Shown: one piece after another, positions 59,501 to 64,000 of the stretch | Layout of the letters: the number at the start of each line of letters is the position of its first letter | Numbering within the stretch: position 1 is the first letter of the stretch | Source: Castanea sativa | Taxonomy: Eukaryota > Streptophyta > Magnoliopsida > Fagales > Fagaceae | Assembly (NCBI RefSeq): GCF_040712315.1 | Contig: NC_134013.1 | Coordinates: forward strand, 9,707,001 to 9,771,000 | Direction of reading: 5' to 3' | DNA length: 64,000 bases | The notes under the pieces: generated by a model | Database searches by the model: none | What the model saw: the letters and a program-made list of their open reading frames with translations, nothing else | Told to the model about the DNA's origin: nothing | Program-made: the position numbers and the translations under genes

Positions 59501-62500
59501 CATAAAAGCATATATTTAAGTTGACAGTGAGGATCATATATGCCACTAGTGAGTGATTGATACCATAAATATGCCCGCAGCTCCAAGGGATGGCACACGT
59601 GCTGCATCGACCACAATTGGTTCATTGAAAATGTAAGACTTCAAAACCTCAGTTGATGTTGTTTTCACATAACCAAAATCCTGGCACAAAGAGAGAACAG
59701 TAAGATGCATTAACAACAATGACGACAACAACAATAGCAAATAAATAAATATAAGAGAGAGAACTGTGAAGAAAGGTACATGCAGGTCAAAATAATAGTT
59801 CTAAAATTCAGCAGGGATGATATCAATGCCTTATTTTAATAAATGATGATGTCTACCAACATTTGTAATATATTATAAATGGAAAAGGAATTTGATAAAA
59901 ATCTTTAACAAAAATAGGTAAGAAAAGGGAGAGAGAGAGAGAGAGAGAGAGATTATCACCCAATGAGACAGAATGTTTGCGTCAATACAATTTCTTTTCA
60001 TAAGTCCAATATGCTTTAAATTAACAAACTAGCAAAATTATTTTAAGACAACGAGGCCCAACAGCATCTAACTTTCAAAGAGTCATTCTAATGAAGGAAT
60101 GGCAGGAAAAAGATATGAAAGCATACTTACAATGACTTCATCAAGCAGCTCATACACAAGCACAAAGTTTTTCCGCAATGAATCTTCATTGAGTATTCCA
60201 AGGTAATCTTTGATGACACGTGCAATCCTTTGCAAAAGTTCCAAAACAAGAGAAGGTGACACATTAACTCTTGTTGTAGCAACAAACAACAATCCAGCAA
60301 CCTTGACATGAAAATAGTTAACACCATCCACATTCTGTTGGCAAGACAGATGAATAGGAAAATATCAGGACACATTAAAGGAAGACAGTGTGGAATATGA
60401 CACAATCAAACAATTCAATTACATTTCTCTACATTTAATACTACACAACATGCCCCAGAATAAATTAACAAAATAGATCTTACGAAAGAATATTATACTA
60501 TTTAACTATTTAAGTTGGAAGGTCCCTCTCCTCACAAAACCTTCAACATATTTCTGGGCATACTAGGAAAAACTTTTGCCATGGATATGTATTGGTAGGG
60601 GAAGCAGACTATTCTCTATAAAAGCACTCACATATGAATATAAGAGAAAAGAAACTAATCACAAAAAACTTGAAAGAACAAGGAGAAAACCAAGTTAGGG
60701 GGGTTGACTCTAGTTTAAAGATGCAAAGGCATATATGTGCAGAAACTGCATTTATTGTTCATCTGTATGCAGAAGGAAAATGAAAGAATACAGCATGTGA
60801 GGTACAACAACGACAACACAGCCTTAGTCCCAAAATTTTTTAGGTTGACTATGAATCTTCAACAGACTAATCAAGGTCGATCACTTGTAATTTTATCCAC
60901 CAATCCACCCTATGTAACATCATACTCTCTTATCTAAAAGTCTAAAACCATACTCTTTACAAGCTTTTTATTAGCTCGTTAATTAACATGTTCCTTTGTA
61001 CATGACTAAACCAACCATCTCAAGCAACTTTCCCCCATATTTTCATGGTAGAAGCTAACTTATCTTTAAACAAACTTTTTCTTTTCTTTTCCCATCTTTC
61101 CTTGTATTTTTCATCTTAACATTCATGTTTAAACAACACACATTTTATGAACATGCTGTTTCTTGATAGCCTAACATTTTTTGTATCTTTTGACCATCAA
61201 GTTTTACTCCTCTTTCATCTACTAAACTTATCCTCCATGTCCTCAGTTTTAGACCTACTTAACTTAAAGCCTTTAGATATGAAAGTTTTAACTTAAAGCC
61301 TTTAGATATGAAAGTTTTTACTTAAAGCCATTAGATATGAAAGTATAACTCCACAGTAAGATATTGCTTCCATGGGATCGCCTAGGATAAAACCAAATCG
61401 ATTATCTAAAATTGTTGTTTCATGGTTTGTACAGATTTGAATACCTCCTTTGTTCCTTTATCTAGGTGTTGAAGTAATTTTCCTTCACAAATGCTTAGGA
61501 TCTTATTGAAAAGGTTTGTCAACCATCCTACATCCACATCACCCAAGCACTTCAAAAATTCAATGGGAATTTCATTAGGTCCCACAGCTTTTTCCACTTT
61601 CATCCTCCTTAATGCATCATTTACCTCGATCATCCTAATTCTTCAAACATACCTACGATTTTATCCTCAACTGGATTATCCAATTCACTCCAATTCCTTG
61701 TATGGCTTAAAAACTTCTTCAATATAACTCTTCCATCTTTCTTTACTAACACTCTTTGACCCCGATCCTTAATGCACTTAACGCAATTCAAGTCTTTTGC
61801 TTTCATTTCCCTTGTCTTAGCAAGATTATAAACATTATTTTCTACATCATCCCCAAATTGCTATACACCTCATCATAAGCCTAAAACATAGTGCCATTCA
61901 AACAACCTTTCTTCTTACCTCTTCTCCACTTTATAATTTGCATAAGCAGTATTGTCTATACATCTAGTAGGCTTCTATATCACTCTCTTTTTAATATAAC
62001 TATTGCTTGAACCTCTTCATTGCACAACCAAGTATCCTTAGTTGGTACCCTAATCCTTAATCTTTTAACACAACTAGCCATTTCATTCCACGTCTTATCA
62101 ACAACTTCATCTATGCCCTACTTACCTACTTTGATCATCCTATTTTTAAACAACTTGTTTCTCTCCCTTCAAACACCACCATTTAATTCTCAGGTTTCTG
62201 TCTAATACATCTTTTTTTTCCATTTTCTAAAACAAATATCTAGTACCACACAACCTACACTCTGTCACGGTATCACCTTGTAAACTTTACAACATCTAAT
62301 ACAAATTTTCGAGAAAGGATGAAATTTATCTGACTTTTGTCCCACGTTTGAAGGTAATTAAGTGTGACTTCCTTACTTGGTTACTCCATACCCCAAGCCT
62401 TCATGAATTTTTTTAAATCCCCACTATCTTTTCCAACACAGCCATTAGTTACCCCATTTAGTAACCCATGAATCAAGACATCCATATCCTCCCATAAATT

Positions 62501-63447
62501 TTTCTTAATGGATCCTTCCCAATGCAATTTGAGTAGAAAACATGCTAAATATGTCAATTGTATGTTCTCCTAGAACAAGTTCTATTTATAAAAAAAATAA
62601 AATTTATATCCCCAATCCTCTATATCTCACATAGGTTTCATGAATTAACCCTATGTGAGATGTTATTATAGAAAATACCTACAAAGACAGGTGGTGCATC
62701 CCCTTCTCCATCCTCCTTCCAAAACTTCACTTTTCGGAAAAATATCTCGGCACTCCCCTTTGGTACTTCACCCCGATCTGCATTTTAATTAACAAAAGAA
62801 AATGTTACGTGTGCATCATACAACTCTGTGACCTATATATATCAGATTCCAAAATAACAATTGCCCATCATCCCTCATGTGATACTTAAAAAAAAAAAAA
62901 CCAACATAGCACCAAAAAATTTGCGGCCTCATTTTCTAGGCTACAACATAATTCCCAGCCATGCTAGCTAGAGCCTAGAGGAAACTATGAAATGCAAAGA
63001 TTAACAACCTTATTTGGGAAAATCATCATAAGTAACAACCTTAAATAAGTTCACTACAGTTTTGCAATTAAACGAAATTAACTCTCAACAAACTTTCTTT
63101 AGTTCAGACATCATATTATTACCATGTGTAACATAACATTAAATAAATGCCCCCTTGTTGTATAAACTCTAATTTTGGTTGCAATTTATTGGAGTGAATT
63201 AAAAGCAAACAACAGTCAAATTTAAACTAGAAGTTAGTTTTAAATTTGTGTCTTAATGCAGATCACAGAATCTAACTAGAATAATCAACTTAAACGCGTC
63301 AAAAAGAGACATGCACGATATAAGCAATGAAATTCAAACTGGGGAAGTGAAATGAAGGAAATTGAGGAAAGAGAGTGAGAGAGGCTCACAGTCACGGAAG
63401 ACGATGTTGTCGCCTCTCTGCGACAGAACGAAGAACTGTGAAATCAT
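55325..63447 (-). CDS. AP4M: AP-4 complex subunit mu
   Basis: Thirteen exons, minus strand: 63447-63390, 62777-62683, 60334-60131, 59680-59564, 59474-59343, 58613-58487, 57694-57591, 57502-57398, 57325-57231, 56684-56597, 56413-56353, 56205-56132, 55423-55325. The frame is kept throughout and yields 452 aa, about the length of the Arabidopsis protein. It starts MISQFFVLSQRGDNIVFRD (longin-like domain to about residue 140: FFRKVKFW, NYFHVKVAGLLFVATTR). The mu-homology domain follows from about 185 (EIFVDIIEKISVTFSSSGYI, GNPEIRLALND, LDDCNFHESV, GEFPVMNYRMTQEF). It ends RWVRYVTQANSYVARL, typical of the mu4 subunit and unlike mu1 or mu2. AP-4 sorts cargo at the trans-Golgi network; mu binds tyrosine-based signals. 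Intron 10 has a GC donor. No stop or frame break is present. Confidence 0.96.
55849..55952 (-). mobile_element. SINE with target-site duplication in AP4M intron 12
   Basis: A 104-bp insert is bounded by near-perfect 18-bp direct repeats gtatagacaccactacat (55831-55848) and gtatagacaccactgcat (55953-55970). Its plus-strand left end is a T-run (55849 on), the poly-A tail of a minus-strand copy. On the minus strand a B-box-like gtggtttcaagacccac and a weak A-box near gagcctcaaccgg are seen. It lies 426 bp from exon 13, well away from splice sites. Confidence 0.85.
56414..56596 (-). other. Non-canonical GC-AG intron (AP4M intron 10)
   Basis: The donor is GAAG|GCAAGA (56597/56596) and the acceptor TTGTAG|ATTGTT (56414/56413). 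Only this junction keeps the frame and the conserved KKIVGG order; no GT lies at the site. Sequence around it fits the strong consensus AG|GCAAG known for GC-AG introns of the major spliceosome. A CT/CA microsatellite begins ten bases into the intron. Confidence 0.85.
56548..56587. repeat. (GT)n(GA)n compound microsatellite
   Basis: GT units at 56548-56568 run directly into GA units to 56587, just downstream (minus strand) of the GC donor of AP4M intron 10. On the transcript it is a CU/CA-rich tract. Confidence 0.95.
58085..58375. repeat. Direct duplication in AP4M intron 6
   Basis: Two copies of about 135 bp (from about 58087 and 58240), both running from atcagtgaaagaga through aggcaaactaaaagacctag and a CA repeat to ccaaactagataagaggttc. 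They are separated by about 15 bp of unique sequence. It lies in the intron between 57695 and 58486. Confidence 0.85.
59929..59952. repeat. (GA)n microsatellite
   Basis: Twelve GA units in the AP4M intron between 59681 and 60130. Confidence 0.9.
60795..62300 (-). mobile_element. Degraded RTE-type LINE in AP4M intron 2
   Basis: On the minus strand, remnants of an RTE-type reverse transcriptase frame appear in order: WNEMA and TWLCNEEVQ near 62100-62000, ERWKSYIEEVF near 61735, and EVNDALRRMKVEKAVGPNEI with PIEFLKCLGD at 61630-61540. Stops and frameshifts are many. The 3' part (60800-60950) is shared with the fragment at 3.19-3.40 kb. It fills much of the 2.35-kb intron between exons 2 and 3, antisense in neither sense: LINE and host gene share the minus strand. 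Confidence 0.75.
61267..61342. repeat. Short tandem triplication
   Basis: The ~28-30-bp phrase cttaaagcctttagatatgaaagttttaa occurs three times in a row (61263, 61292, 61320), inside the LINE remnant. Confidence 0.85.
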
Positions 63448-63766
63448 GGGTCCTGACTATTGAGAGAGAGAGACAGAGAGAGAGTTTTCAGTTTCCACTA
63501 TATGGGGCTTTGGCTTTTCTTTTGGTTCAATTTCAGGTTCTGAGTTTCCCTTGCAGTGGAAGACTAGTGTTGGCAAGTTTTAGAAGCTCTTAGTTCTCTA
63601 CCGAACCAACAAACAATCAAATAGCTCATTGCCACGTTAGGCAGAGGTCACGAGACAACAACGTGGTTCCTGAGCAAGGACATCATGACGGACACCCTTT
63701 CCAAATAACGCTACTGTACAAATGATTTCGTTAGTTGGCTGGTTTTGTAAGAATTTGGGAAACTAA
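63448..63766. promoter_or_regulatory. 5' leader and promoter region of AP4M
   Basis: Upstream of the ATG on the minus strand: a CT/GA tract (63462-63484) that fits a 5' UTR, and no clear TATA box (CATATAG near 63500 is weak). The mobile-element-like sequence starting near 63767 limits the promoter to about 320 bp. Confidence 0.4.
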
Positions 63767-64000
63767 CATCTCGAGTTTTAGAAACTCGAGATTTAATTAA
63801 AACTCAAGTTTTTAAAACTCGAGTTATCGTGTTTGTTCTTCGATTACGTGGACAAAGTTTCCACTTGGAGGAATTTAGCCACGTAGAAATCGAGTTTATA
63901 AGACTTGAAATATGCATTAAAAATCGAGATTTTAAAACTCGAAATCTACACAATATTCACTTTACCTTTCAAACGCATAACTGAAACACTCTCAGTCTCT
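63767..64000. repeat. Palindrome-rich repeat related to the 13.5-kb MULE, cut by window edge
   Basis: Starts actaacatctcgagttttag, compare actagcatctcgagtctaaa at 13627. It contains the nested palindromes ctcgagttttagaaactcgag and aaatcgagattttaaaactcg. It also has tttccacttgg and ccacgtagaaatcgagt, compare tttccacgtgg and ctagaaatcgagt at 13718-13750. The element runs off the window, so ends and duplication cannot be checked. Confidence 0.55.

Overview
The window looks like nuclear DNA of a woody eudicot. It is AT-rich, its genes have many introns with plant-type exon boundaries, and the space between genes is filled with LTR retrotransposons, MITEs, SINE-like elements, LINE remnants and TA microsatellites. 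Several repeats resemble families I associate with Fagales (oak/chestnut/walnut relatives). That placement is an inference from memory, not a measurement.

Four host genes can be read, all on the minus strand, and I joined their exons by hand with reading frame kept throughout: (i) a cyclin T-type P-TEFb cyclin (CDS 11298 down to 7861, 426 aa); (ii) DRE2/anamorsin, the cytosolic Fe-S assembly factor (19420 down to 15361, 268 aa); (iii) a two-exon BAHD acyltransferase (45834 down to 42915, 452 aa); (iv) AP-4 adaptor complex subunit mu (63447 down to 55325, 13 exons, 452 aa, one intron of GC-AG type). The genes are functionally unrelated (transcription elongation, Fe-S biogenesis, acyl transfer, vesicle coat). 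A decayed tandem copy of the cyclin T gene lies at 2.5-4.4 kb.

Layout. 1-1110: end of a Ty3/gypsy element (LTR, primer site, open N-terminal gag), minus orientation. 1.1-7.8 kb: cyclin T pseudogene, a Harbinger MITE with TTA duplications, and a TA microsatellite interrupted by a SINE and a MITE. 7.8-12.7 kb: cyclin T gene. 13.5-14.4 kb: a Mutator-like element with perfect 9-bp target duplications and a very GC-rich internal tandem repeat. 15.3-21 kb: DRE2, with a second long-TIR element touching its promoter. 22-26.3 kb: SINE, 5'-truncated L1, unassigned DNA. 26.35-36.9 kb: one old Ty3/gypsy element of Tat type with both LTRs, broken gag-pol, an antisense multi-exon extra gene and an exact 5 x 80-bp tandem array. 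36.9-42.9 kb: MITEs, a Copia-type solo LTR, repeat pairs. 42.9-45.8 kb: BAHD gene. 46-55 kb: gene-poor repeat graveyard. 55.3-63.4 kb: AP4M, with a SINE (perfectly placed target duplications) and an RTE-type LINE in introns. 63.77-64 kb: an element sharing palindromic motifs with the 13.5-kb MULE.

I found no clearly new multi-gene system. The most distinctive items are the GC-rich MULE cargo and its palindrome family, the antisense gene plus tandem array in the Tat element, and the GC-AG intron of AP4M beside a microsatellite.
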